Source of the DNA: G020353115 sp964640125
Lineage (GTDB): Bacteria > Bacteroidota > Bacteroidia > Bacteroidales > VadinHA17
Assembly: GCA_964640125.1 (NCBI GenBank)
Contig: CAZXGG010000010.1
Span: 7,043-71,042 of the forward strand
Length of the DNA stretch: 64,000 nt
Direction: 5' to 3'
Under the pieces are notes generated by a model. That model made no database searches. It was not told the origin of the DNA and saw only the letters and a program-made list of their open reading frames with translations. The position numbers were made by a program, and so were the translations under genes. Positions 33,715 through 40,969 of this stretch are shown piece by piece; position 1 is the first letter of the stretch, and the number at the start of each line of letters is the position of its first letter.

Positions 33715-34440
33715 TCAATTAGCAATATTACGGCGCGACAGGGAGATTTCTGCAAAAAACAATCCCATGAAGATCAAGGAGAGGAAATAGATGATATCTT
33801 TTGTATCCATCACACCACGCGAGATGCTCTCAAAGTGGACAGACAGGCTCAGATAATGAAAGACCTCCCCGAAAAATCCGTGGAATGTCGAGGCCAAAAC
33901 ATCAAAAATGATGTGAAAGAAAATCCCGATGAACAGTGCAATAAGAAAAGCAACAATCTGATTGGTTGTGATACTGCTTGCAAACAGGCCTATACTGAGG
34001 TATACGGCACTCATCAGGAACAGTCCCAGGTAACCGCAAATCACTCCACCATTGTCCAGGTTCCCAATATTTGCAACCGTTATAACATAAGGCAATGTAA
34101 AAGCAAGAGCGATGGCAACCAGGATCAGGGTTGAGAGAAATTTCCCCATAACTACCTGCCTGTCACTCACAGCCTTTGTGAGCAGCAGTTCAAGAGTTCC
34201 CGATCGCTTTTCCTCTGCCAGTAAGCGCATGGTTAATGCAGGTGCAAAAAAGAAAAGTGTCCAGTAGGCAATCCCAAAAAATGAACGGAGGCTTGCCTGA
34301 CCAACTAAAAATACATCGGATCCGACAAGCCAGGTAAATAGTCCGCTGAATCCGAGAAACAATAGCAACATGACATAAGCGATCAGGGAATCAAAAAAAG
34401 ATCCCAGTTCACGTCGTGTAATAATCCATACCGATTTCAT
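33715..34440 (-). CDS. GldF-like ABC-2 permease
   Basis: A 241-residue membrane protein with six helices. The start MKSVWIITRRELGSFFDSLI is the amphipathic entry of ABC-2 permeases, LTMRLLAEEKRSGTLELLLT is the conserved cytosolic coupling segment, and later helices (VICGYLGLFLMSAVYLSIG) complete the fold. It pairs with the ATPase gene 12 bases upstream. Together with the GldG-like and DUF4340 proteins it should form a membrane transporter of unknown substrate. Confidence 0.9.
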   Translation of the reverse strand: MKSVWIITRRELGSFFDSLIAYVMLLLFLGFSGLFTWLVGSDVFLVGQASLRSFFGIAYWTLFFFAPALTMRLLAEEKRSGTLELLLTKAVSDRQVVMGKFLSTLILVAIALAFTLPYVITVANIGNLDNGGVICGYLGLFLMSAVYLSIGLFASSITTNQIVAFLIALFIGIFFHIIFDVLASTFHGFFGEVFHYLSLSVHFESISRGVMDTKDIIYFLSLIFMGLFFAEISLSRRNIAN

Positions 34441-34452
34441 ATATCAAGTCGT

Positions 34453-35382
34453 TTAATTCATGGTTAATTCCCTGAAAATATCTTCCAGTTTTGTCTCAAG
34501 GGGGATCATTTCGGTGATGACCCAGTTTTTCTTAACGCAAAGGTTAAAAACATCTCTTTTGGAGGAGCGTTCAGGATGGCTCTGCACCTGGAAGAAGTTC
34601 TGGGTTCTCTCCAGGAAATCCACCACCGATACAGAGGGTAGCTTTTGCAATTCCGAAAAGATCGTGTTGGCATCACCATCTTCAATCCTGACCTTTAACA
34701 TCTCCTGTCCCTGTGCTTGTTTACGCAGGCTGTCGGATGATCCGTCGGCAACGATTTTACCATTGTGTATGATCAGGATACGATCACAGGTGGCTTCAAC
34801 CTCAGGAAGAATATGCGTACTGAGAATAACCGTCTTTTCACTCCCCAGTTCCCGGATCAGTTTCCTGATCTCAACAATCTGGTTCGGATCAAGTCCTGAA
34901 GTCGGCTCATCCATGATCAAGATATCCGGATCATGAATCATCGCCTGTGCCAGTCCAACCCGTTGTTTATAACCCTTCGACAGCTCACCGATTTTCTTGT
35001 GCTTCTCGGCAGTCACACCACAGATGTGAATCATTTCACGGACCCTGTCATCCATGTTCTTCTTTTCAATACCCTGCAGCGCTCCGCAGAATCGCAGGTA
35101 ATCGATCACTGTCATCTCCTGGTACAGGGGATTGTTCTCCGGTAAATAGCCAATGTGCTTCTTTAATTCATCTGCATGATCCGCCAACAATTTGCCACCA
35201 ATGGTTATTACTCCTTCACCAGGGGTAATATAATTGGTGATCATTTTCATCGTCGTGGTTTTGCCCGCACCATTCGGCCCCAGGAATCCGAGAATCTCGC
35301 CTGTCCGCACCTCAAAAGAGATGTTGTCAACAGCTCGCTGAACACCAAATTTTTTTGTAAGGTTTTCAATTTTTATGTCCAT
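34453..35382 (-). CDS. GldA-like ABC transporter ATPase
   Basis: A 309-residue ATPase: Walker A GPNGAGKTT near residue 37-45, Q-loop at YLPENNPLYQEM, signature LSKGYKQRVGLAQ (an LSKGY form usual in ABC-2 drug/Gld ATPases), Walker B ILIMDEPTSGLDP and the H-loop STHILPEVEA. A C-terminal extension of about 90 residues is typical for CcmA/GldA-like subunits. It is the first gene of the operon gldA-like, gldF-like, gldG-like, DUF4340, with a candidate promoter 92 bases upstream. Confidence 0.93.
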   Translation of the reverse strand: MDIKIENLTKKFGVQRAVDNISFEVRTGEILGFLGPNGAGKTTTMKMITNYITPGEGVITIGGKLLADHADELKKHIGYLPENNPLYQEMTVIDYLRFCGALQGIEKKNMDDRVREMIHICGVTAEKHKKIGELSKGYKQRVGLAQAMIHDPDILIMDEPTSGLDPNQIVEIRKLIRELGSEKTVILSTHILPEVEATCDRILIIHNGKIVADGSSDSLRKQAQGQEMLKVRIEDGDANTIFSELQKLPSVSVVDFLERTQNFFQVQSHPERSSKRDVFNLCVKKNWVITEMIPLETKLEDIFRELTMN

Positions 35383-35474
35383 AAGTAACCCGTTTTGCTG
35401 GAATTATCCCGGGCGACAACATGAAATATCCAGGAAAGGTTCCCGAATGCCTCCTGTTTCCGGGAAATGTTGTG

Positions 35475-35482
35475 CAAAAATA
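35475..35482 (-). promoter_or_regulatory. candidate -7 box TATTTTTG for the ABC operon
   Basis: On the minus strand TATTTTTG matches TAnnTTTG, 92 bases before the ATPase ATG. A TTG lies about 25 bases upstream, somewhat far for a -33 element. The leader would be about 85 nucleotides. Confidence 0.4.
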
Positions 35483-35712
35483 AAAAAAATTGCCGATGGT
35501 AAAACCGCAACGTTTTCATTTAACATTATTTAACAAAGAAAAAATGTTATTGGGTTATTGGGTTATTATGGTGCCTGATTGAAAATCATAAGAGTCGGTG
35601 CAGGGTAATAAAGAATTCAAATAATATCAAATCTATACCTTTTTATCAAGGGTTTACACCACTGTACTCAATAATCCCGAAAATTAGAAAATCTATTGAT
35701 TTTCGTCAATTT

Positions 35713-35760
35713 TCGAGGATCCTCGAGAATCATTCCCCGCAATTTGCGGAGTGATTCTCG
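35713..35760. terminator. palindrome plus double hairpin downstream of the GroES-like gene
   Basis: TCGAGGATCCTCGA (35713-35726) is a perfect 14-base palindrome. Overlapping it, CGAGAATCA/TGATTCTCG (35724-35732 and 35752-35760) encloses CCGCAA/TTGCGG. On the minus strand this is about 100 bases after the GroES-like stop. The same 14-base palindrome followed by a second hairpin occurs at 59164, also downstream of a minus-strand gene. Confidence 0.45.
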
Positions 35761-35812
35761 GGACTTACTAACTACGAATAACTTAATAACTATTTTTAGA
35801 AGGGGAATGTTG

Positions 35813-35854
35813 AACGTTTTGCCGTAGGCATGCCTTTGGCAGATGTTGAATGTT
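35813..35854 (-). repeat. dispersed palindromic repeat, copy B
   Basis: Reverse-complement relative of 1526-1566. The core TGCCGTAGGCATGCCTTTGG is nearly self-complementary around AGGCATGCCT. It ends 7 bases before the GroES-like stop codon and so lies right behind that gene. Confidence 0.55.
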
Positions 35855-35860
35855 GTTCGT

Positions 35861-36247
35861 TCATTCAAAAAGTCCTTCATCCCGGATCAGGAGAAGGATA
35901 GCAGAATGGGGAACAATGACATACTTCTCATTCTTGAATTCTATCTCGAACCCACTGCTCTGGATATACACCGCCACATCCCCTTCCTTGGGCTGCAGGG
36001 GAACATATTTTAATTCATTGCTTTTGTCTTTCCACGGCTCATCCTCATCACTGATGGCAGGAATGGGATAACCCGGGCCAACTTTCAGCACATATCCCGA
36101 TTGTATCTTCTCTTTTTCCTGAACTCCTGGAGGCAGGTATAAGCCTGACTTGGTCTTTTGTTGCGGTGATTTGGGCTTGATCAAAACCCGGTCGCCAACA
36201 ACAATGAATTTTTTCAGATCCTTTTCATCAATATTCAGCGACATCAT
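35861..36247 (-). CDS. GroES-like co-chaperonin with internal insertion
   Basis: A 128-residue protein, about 30 residues longer than GroES. It has FIVVGDRVLIKPKSPQQKTK at 14-33, a mobile-loop-like SGLYLPPGV, SGYVLKVGPG for the first strand after the loop, then an extra segment (ISDEDEPWKDKSNELKYVPL) before GDVAVYIQSSGFEIEF and the C-terminal YVIVPHSAILLLIRDE. No groEL gene is in the window. It may serve the chromosomal GroEL or act separately. It is divergent from a nitrilase remnant. Confidence 0.8.
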   Translation of the reverse strand: MMSLNIDEKDLKKFIVVGDRVLIKPKSPQQKTKSGLYLPPGVQEKEKIQSGYVLKVGPGYPIPAISDEDEPWKDKSNELKYVPLQPKEGDVAVYIQSSGFEIEFKNEKYVIVPHSAILLLIRDEGLFE

Positions 36248-36306
36248 CCTTATATTAATAGTATTGTAAATATAGTACTTTTATACTCTACTATTATAAA
36301 AACAAG

Positions 36307-36570
36307 ATGATAATGAATTTGAGGAAATTCAATGCAATCCGAATAATCATAACTACTCTTGCCCTCGCGAATGGGACATTCCTCTTAGCCCAGGACAGAG
36401 AAGTTAAAATTGCCATCGTCCAGATATTCTGTCTCGATGGTGACCGGTCAGGGAATTTTGTCCGGATTGAAAATGCTATTGATGAAGCAAGTAAAAAAGG
36501 GGCAGATATCGTCATTCTGAATTTATTTCAGAATCTTAATCTATTGTTAATCAGAATTATGAGATCCTGA
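36307..36570 (+). pseudogene. carbon-nitrogen hydrolase (nitrilase family), truncated remnant
   Basis: The frame starts with a signal peptide (IRIIITTLALANGTFLLAQ) and the first strands and helix of a nitrilase-superfamily domain: VKIAIVQIFCLDGDRSGNF, then IENAIDEASKKGADIVIL, where an intact gene would continue with LPE and the catalytic Glu. Instead the palindromic element 36511-36587 begins and the frame ends in element-derived residues (NLFQNLNLLLIRIMRS). The catalytic Glu, Lys and Cys are all missing, and no continuation is found beyond the element. Confidence 0.65.
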
Positions 36571-36587
36571 AACAAGTTCAGGATGAC
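36511..36587. repeat. 77-base palindromic element with terminal inverted repeats, inserted in nitrilase remnant
   Basis: The first 26 bases (GTCATTCTGAATTTATTTCA and GAATCT) and the reverse complement of the last 26 (GTCATCCTGAACTTGTTTCA and GGATCT) agree at about 21 positions. Each end is itself palindromic (ATTCTGAA..TTCAGAAT, ATCCTGAA..TTCAGGAT). The CTGAA/TTCAG word pattern is a common short repeat in Bacteroidota spacers. It follows directly on the last nitrilase codons. Confidence 0.6.
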
Positions 36588-36639
36588 TGAAAAATCGACT
36601 TTTGATACACCCCCTATTTGTCGACTCTTCCAAAGGAAT

Positions 36640-36705
36640 GCCTGCCCGACCGGCATGCGGGCCTTCGGCAAGGAGCCCTGCCTGCCAGGCAGGGTCGACC
36701 TACAT
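36640..36705. repeat. GC-rich REP-like palindromes
   Basis: CCCTGCCTGCCAGGCAGGG (36676-36694) is a perfect 19-base palindrome; GCCTGCCCGACCGGCATGCGG lies just before it. It separates the nitrilase remnant from the TrmJ-like gene and belongs to the CCTGCC/GGCAGG spacer family. Confidence 0.55.
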
Positions 36706-36757
36706 TAATCCATTTATTTTTATCATATTCGTAAAATTTGGATATTCGATAAAAATC

Positions 36758-37465
36758 ATGAATGTTTACTTCATACTTGTCAACCCTGGAGTTCCTGAAA
36801 ACGTCGGAGCCAGTGCACGCGCCATGAATACCATGGGCTTTCGTGAATTGAGACTGGTCAATCCGTGTGATTACCTGAACGAAAAAGCACTGATGCTTGC
36901 CCATGGATCGCATGCGGTTCTTCAAGAAGCCAGTATTTATCATTCGCTGAAAGAGGCCATAAAGGACCTCGATTTCGTCATCGGCTCAACGGCAAAGAAA
37001 CGATCGGCAAAGCAGGATTCCTATCCCGCTCAACAAATTCCCGATCTCCTGGAAAAGAAAGGAAAATCAATTGAAAAAATTGCCCTGGTATTCGGAAGAG
37101 AAGAGTCGGGACTGACTAATGACGAGATCTCACTTTGCGACCTGGTTACAACCATTCCCATGGATGCATCCTATCCTTCCCTGAACCTGTCGCAAGCAGT
37201 GATGATTTACGCTTACGTTGCTTCCGGGTATGCTTCACCGGGAAATGGCACTCCCCCCGCCCCACCCGATCCCGAATCGTATCTTTCACTGAAGCAACGA
37301 ATCATTGAAATTCTGGATCAGACAGCGATCGGTGAGAACAAAACCCTCCTCAACAGGATCATGGAACGGGTTGCATTGCTTGAAGAGGATGATATCCACC
37401 TGCTTCATTCCATTACCCATGAGATTTCTTCGAAGTTAAAAAGCAGTGGACGAAACCGATCCTGA
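36758..37465 (+). CDS. TrmH-family RNA 2'-O-methyltransferase (TrmJ/LasT-like)
   Basis: A 235-residue SPOUT methyltransferase. The knot motifs are clear: motif 1 NPGVPENVGASARAMNTMGF (residues 9-28), motif 2 LVFGREESGLTNDE and motif 3 YPSLNLSQAVMIYAY. TrmJ methylates ribose 32 of tRNA; LasT-type relatives are less defined, so the exact target is not settled. The C-terminal helical extension (residues 165-235) is typical. I chose ATG 36758; the longer frame reads into the GC-rich repeat upstream and has no family similarity there. Confidence 0.9.
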   Translation: MNVYFILVNPGVPENVGASARAMNTMGFRELRLVNPCDYLNEKALMLAHGSHAVLQEASIYHSLKEAIKDLDFVIGSTAKKRSAKQDSYPAQQIPDLLEKKGKSIEKIALVFGREESGLTNDEISLCDLVTTIPMDASYPSLNLSQAVMIYAYVASGYASPGNGTPPAPPDPESYLSLKQRIIEILDQTAIGENKTLLNRIMERVALLEEDDIHLLHSITHEISSKLKSSGRNRS

Positions 37466-37478
37466 TTAAAAAATTGCC

Positions 37479-37506
37479 GTAGAGACGCCATGCATGGCGT
37501 TTCTAC
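37479..37506. terminator. 28-base palindrome between trmJ-like and deoC
   Basis: GTAGAGACGCCATG and CATGGCGTTTCTAC are complementary except for one pair, giving a long stem with practically no loop, 13 bases after the TrmJ-like stop. The GTAGAGACGC ends are a common repeat motif in bacterial spacers. It may end transcription before deoC. Confidence 0.5.
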
Positions 37507-37552
37507 CTTGCACACATTATTGTTGTATAGAGAATAAGAAAAACAAAACAGT

Positions 37553-38266
37553 ATGGATCAAGTAACTGAATTAGCAAAAATGATTGATCATTCAATCTTG
37601 CATCCGACCTTTACAGATGCAGATTTAAAACGTGAATGTGAACTGTCTGTACGCTACAATACAGCTTCAGTTTGTGTAAAACCATATCATGTCAAGCTGG
37701 CAACAGAATATATAAAAGATTCTGATGTATTCACCTGCGCAGTCATTGGTTTTCCACATGGAAATAGCAAAACAAAAGTAAAAGTATTTGAAACCATTGA
37801 AGCGATAAAAGACGGAGCAGCAGAAATAGACATGGTGGCAAATATTGGAAAAGTATTAAGTGAAGAATGGGATTATGTGGAATCAGAAATAAAAGCCATT
37901 AATGATGCCTGCACCAAACATGCAGCAGTATTAAAAGTCATTTTTGAAAATGATTTTCTCCCGGATGATAAATACAAAATTAAGCTGTGTGATATCTGCA
38001 ACAGATTGGAAGTTGCTTTTGTGAAAACATCAACAGGGTACGGCTTTGTGAAAGGTGCTGATGGAAAATACTCCTATCAGGGAGCTACTGTCCCTGATTT
38101 AAAATTAATGAGAAGCCACTTAAAACCAGTGATACAGGTCAAAGCAGCAGGGGGAATCAGAACCCTGGATGATCTTTTAAAAGTGAAGGAACTGGGCATA
38201 ACCCGTATCGGAGCAACAGCAACAGCCAGCATCTTAAACGAAGCCATTAAACGCTTTGGTCATTGA
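37553..38266 (+). CDS. deoC: deoxyribose-phosphate aldolase
   Basis: A 237-residue class I aldolase that splits 2-deoxyribose 5-phosphate into glyceraldehyde 3-phosphate and acetaldehyde. IDHSILHPTFTDADLKRECE at 12-31, AAEIDMVANIGKV with the catalytic Asp, VAFVKTSTGYGFV with the Schiff-base Lys and QVKAAGGIRT with the second Lys match the family. Length is normal. Codons are visibly A/T richer at third positions than in flanking genes (many ATA, AAA, TTA, GCA), which may mean transfer. No other deo gene is adjacent, though a nucleoside phosphorylase is at 45102. Confidence 0.93.
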   Translation: MDQVTELAKMIDHSILHPTFTDADLKRECELSVRYNTASVCVKPYHVKLATEYIKDSDVFTCAVIGFPHGNSKTKVKVFETIEAIKDGAAEIDMVANIGKVLSEEWDYVESEIKAINDACTKHAAVLKVIFENDFLPDDKYKIKLCDICNRLEVAFVKTSTGYGFVKGADGKYSYQGATVPDLKLMRSHLKPVIQVKAAGGIRTLDDLLKVKELGITRIGATATASILNEAIKRFGH

Positions 38267-38316
38267 CTACCTTGGGGCAGATCCTTAAAACTATTCAACG
38301 TATAACTATTAACTTT

Positions 38317-38324
38317 TACCTTTG
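38317..38324 (+). promoter_or_regulatory. candidate -7 box TACCTTTG
   Basis: TACCTTTG fits TAnnTTTG and lies in a spacer of TAACGTATAACTATTAAC-type words, 145 bases before the thioredoxin-glutaredoxin gene. The long leader (about 140 bases) holds no frame that I can support. Confidence 0.35.
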
Positions 38325-38469
38325 TTCTTTATTTCTGGCATTTTGTCATTCATCATGGAACAATGTTACCGGTTTTTATGACAACAATTGCATGGAGATT
38401 GTTTGGCATGAAATCTGAAAGTGAAGTGGCAAATTTTTATGTATTGTTAGAAAGAAGACGATTCATTCA

Positions 38470-39054
38470 ATGGAATTCAAAAAAGTTACGTCACACGATC
38501 AATTGCTAAGAGAGGTCCGGGCCGTAGAGAAATCATTCGTTTTATTGTATAAGGAAGGGTCGGAAATAAGCGAGTGTGCAATAAACAATATCACAACAGC
38601 AGGTAAGGAGATTAACGATCTGCGCCTGTTTATGGTAGATGTTTCCAATGTAAAGGATGTTCATGAACGGTATGCTATCACCTCCGTACCCACCCTGCTT
38701 ATTTTTGAGGGCGGGAAAATGGTAAATACCATCAAGGGGTGTCATGACAGTAACTATTTCAAATCGGTTTTTGAAAGCCTGGTTCCCCGGCACCATGGAC
38801 CCGGTTCTGACACCAGGAAGAATGTTGTTGTCTATTCCACACCCTCCTGTTCATGGTGTGCGACCCTGAAAACCCACCTCAGGAAGCACGGCATTCCATT
38901 CCGGGATGTCGATGTTTCAAGGGATCAGCGTATAGCAGAAGAATTGGTACGCAGGAGCGGACAGCAGGGTGTGCCGCAAACAGAAATCGATGGACAGATC
39001 GTTGTGGGATTTGACAGGGGAAGAATCAACAAATTGTTGGGTATAGAAAATTAG
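38470..39054 (+). CDS. thioredoxin-fold / glutaredoxin fusion protein
   Basis: A 194-residue cytosolic protein of two thioredoxin folds. Domain 1 (1-105) has the cis-proline strand SVPTLLIFEGGKM but its redox site is degenerate: SEISECAINN with a single Cys36 in place of WCGPC. Domain 2 (115-194) is a glutaredoxin with TPSCSWCATLKTHLRKHGIP (Cys127, Cys130), QQGVPQTEIDGQIVVGFD and a final helix. The first domain may bind partners or act as a one-cysteine sensor while the second does disulfide or glutathione-type exchange; that division is inference. A GroES-like gene follows after 23 bases. Confidence 0.88.
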   Translation: MEFKKVTSHDQLLREVRAVEKSFVLLYKEGSEISECAINNITTAGKEINDLRLFMVDVSNVKDVHERYAITSVPTLLIFEGGKMVNTIKGCHDSNYFKSVFESLVPRHHGPGSDTRKNVVVYSTPSCSWCATLKTHLRKHGIPFRDVDVSRDQRIAEELVRRSGQQGVPQTEIDGQIVVGFDRGRINKLLGIEN

Positions 39055-39077
39055 TAAATCATAAAACATAACAAAAA

Positions 39078-39365
39078 ATGAAAGAACTACAACCCGTAAA
39101 TCAGAACGTTCTACTGGACATAACCGATGAGCCAGCAGAACAGAAGACTGCCGGTGGAATCATCATTCCGGATTCGGCAAAAGAGAAACCTAAATTTGCC
39201 CGTGTGGTTGCACTCAGCACCATTGAAAATGTTGAAATAGCGGTAGGTGATATGGTGTTTTTTAAGGATTTTTCAGGAACAGAAACGGAATTTGAAGGAA
39301 AAAAATACCTGGTGATCCCCTATGCCGACATCATGGCAAAAATTGTTGAAACGGAAAAGATCTAA
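39078..39365 (+). CDS. GroES-like co-chaperonin, short form
   Basis: A 95-residue protein of normal GroES length. LQPVNQNVLLDITDEPAEQK leads to a mobile loop with AGGIIIPDSAKEKP, where IIIP corresponds to the GroEL-binding tripeptide region, then FARVVALST, VGDMVFFKDFSGTETEFEGK and the C-terminal YLVIPYADIMAKIVE. Sequence is clearly divergent from the canonical chaperonin GroES. There is no groEL beside it; instead it is linked to the thioredoxin-glutaredoxin gene (23 bases) and followed by a terminator, so a redox-linked role is possible. Confidence 0.85.
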   Translation: MKELQPVNQNVLLDITDEPAEQKTAGGIIIPDSAKEKPKFARVVALSTIENVEIAVGDMVFFKDFSGTETEFEGKKYLVIPYADIMAKIVETEKI

Positions 39366-39392
39366 AAAACGCCCTCACGAAGGCCGTTTTTT
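39364..39392. terminator. bidirectional intrinsic terminator
   Basis: AAAAAACG and CGTTTTTT with inner CCT/AGG form a stem with one mismatch around CACGA, overlapping the last base of the GroES-like stop codon. A-rich on one side and U-rich on the other, it suits termination from both the plus operon and the convergent lipoprotein gene at 39461-39928. Confidence 0.75.
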
Positions 39393-39460
39393 AATAAGCC
39401 ATCGGAAGCGTTAGCAAGTAATGAACGATAATTGCGTTTCTATAGGTGGAATATCTTATT

Positions 39461-39928
39461 TTAATCCTCGATTCGCTCAGCTTCCTCAATTATAATTTGG
39501 ATCCAGTTTCCCCAGGGAAATGGTGGTTCTCCATAGGTGGATAAGCAACCAAAATAAACAAATTCATTTTTTTTGGACTTGTGGTATTTAAACCTGATAT
39601 TAAATTCATTTTGCAAGCTATCCGGGAAAAAATATGGACCTCCATTATTTAGATTATGACTTATTAACAATTCCGGTGAGAAATCAATCAAATCTTCGGG
39701 TAATGTAAAAGTTACAAAGGAATATTTATGATTTTCTATAATAATACAAAACCCATGTTCGGTTAGTTTACCAGTTCCCTGTCCGTCTTCCGTGAATTCG
39801 TCACACTGAACATGCCCAACGATATAACCTTCAGCAATAACAGACATTGGACCGTTCTCCTTGGTACAACCGAATATTATGAAAATAAGTGTTTCAAGTG
39901 CAATTATGAATTTGATTATTTTTTTCAT
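39461..39928 (-). CDS. hypothetical lipoprotein
   Basis: The 155-residue precursor (ATG 39928) has an n-region MKKIIK, a hydrophobic stretch and the lipobox LIFIIFGC (about Cys21). The mature part is mixed: YIVGHVQCDEFTEDGQGTGK, HGFCIIIENHKYSFVTFTLP, FNIRFKYHKS and PWGNWIQIIIEEAERIED. I do not recognise a family. A longer frame from 40000 would place the signal in the interior, so it is rejected. The base composition is AT-rich compared with neighbours. It stands alone on the minus strand. Confidence 0.65.
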   Translation of the reverse strand: MKKIIKFIIALETLIFIIFGCTKENGPMSVIAEGYIVGHVQCDEFTEDGQGTGKLTEHGFCIIIENHKYSFVTFTLPEDLIDFSPELLISHNLNNGGPYFFPDSLQNEFNIRFKYHKSKKNEFVYFGCLSTYGEPPFPWGNWIQIIIEEAERIED

Positions 39929-40105
39929 GATCCCAGGTATTGTAATTCCCAAATTTAATGCCAGAGTCATTACTTTTATTGATATTTTATTATTAAACAA
40001 CTCTGTTTATAAAAACAATTAACATTTAACATCTAACAAATAACATTTTATTCATTTTTATCTTTTAACTTTTTACTTTTATCTTTTATCTTTTATCTTG
40101 GCTTC

Positions 40106-40969
40106 ATGTCCTATCTGGCCCTCAGCATTCTCTGTTCGACATTCATCCTGATCCTGTTTAAGCTACTGGATAAAAGGGGATTGAATACATTCAGTGCAAT
40201 TATCATTAATTATTTCGTTGCATCGGTTCTTGGATTTTTCCTGGGGTATTCGGAGATGCATGTTTTTTTTGAAAATCCCGGAAGGTGGATGCTGTTTGCC
40301 CTGATCATCGGGGTCTCGTTTGTGATCATGTTTTACATCATTGCAATCACGACTCAAAAGTTGGGTATCACAGTCAGCTCTGTTTCGGGCAGGATGTCAG
40401 TCATCATCCCGATTGTGTTCAGTATACTCTATGAAAATGAGGTGGTGGGTATGATAAAAGTATCCGGGATTGTATTCGCGCTACTGGCACTCTTCCTCAT
40501 GGTGTTCCGGGAAAGCGATCAACCCGTTGACCGCAAATTGTTATTCCTCCCATTTATCATGTTCTTTGGTATGGGTACGATTGATTCACTGATCAAATAC
40601 TCACAGGCTGAATTTCTTGAAAGCGTACATCTGACTTCCTTCATGACCCTTCTGTTCGGAATCTCTGCTATTTCTTCCTTTTTGTTTCATCTGATAAGAC
40701 CTAAAAGAAGCAGAACCTTCAGTAAGAAGACTGTTTTGTTCGGGCTGGTTCTGGGACTGGTGAATTTCGGATCCCTTTATTTCTTTGTGCTGGCTTTATC
40801 GCATAGCGGAGTTGACAGTTCAATAATTTTCGGGATCAACAATCTTGGTATTGTTACATTAAGCATACTCGTTGCCCTTTTGGTTTTTCAAGAAAAATTA
40901 AGCAAATTGAACTGGGTTGGTGTTCTACTGTCCCTTATCACCATCATCATTTTATCAATCAGTGGTTAA
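40106..40969 (+). CDS. EamA/DMT superfamily transporter
   Basis: A 287-residue protein of ten hydrophobic helices arranged as two EamA-like halves (residues 1-135 and 145-287): LALSILCSTFILILFKLLDK, SGRMSVIIPIVFSILYENEV and, in the second half, IIFGINNLGIVTLSILVALLVF with the usual FQEKLSKLNWVGVLLSL end. DMT members export or import metabolites in the cytoplasmic membrane; substrate unknown. The ATG follows immediately on an array of CTTTTATCTT words. The yigZ gene begins with no gap after the stop. Confidence 0.88.
   Translation: MSYLALSILCSTFILILFKLLDKRGLNTFSAIIINYFVASVLGFFLGYSEMHVFFENPGRWMLFALIIGVSFVIMFYIIAITTQKLGITVSSVSGRMSVIIPIVFSILYENEVVGMIKVSGIVFALLALFLMVFRESDQPVDRKLLFLPFIMFFGMGTIDSLIKYSQAEFLESVHLTSFMTLLFGISAISSFLFHLIRPKRSRTFSKKTVLFGLVLGLVNFGSLYFFVLALSHSGVDSSIIFGINNLGIVTLSILVALLVFQEKLSKLNWVGVLLSLITIIILSISG

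Larger units (their letters stand above)
35383..35860. other. 478-base spacer without a gene
   Basis: It holds the candidate promoter of the ABC operon (35475-35482), an AT-rich middle part, a double hairpin (35713-35760) and a dispersed repeat (35813-35854). Short frames near 35700 are too poor in codon use to be supported. No RNA gene was recognised. Confidence 0.55.

Noticed and set aside
32186..35382. GldAFG-like operon as proof of gliding motility
   Set aside because: The set with DUF4340 is widespread in non-gliding Bacteroidota, and no gldB-N, spr or type IX genes are in the window.
35830..39392. Two GroES-like genes as a chaperonin operon
   Set aside because: They are on opposite strands 3 kb apart and no groEL is in the window.
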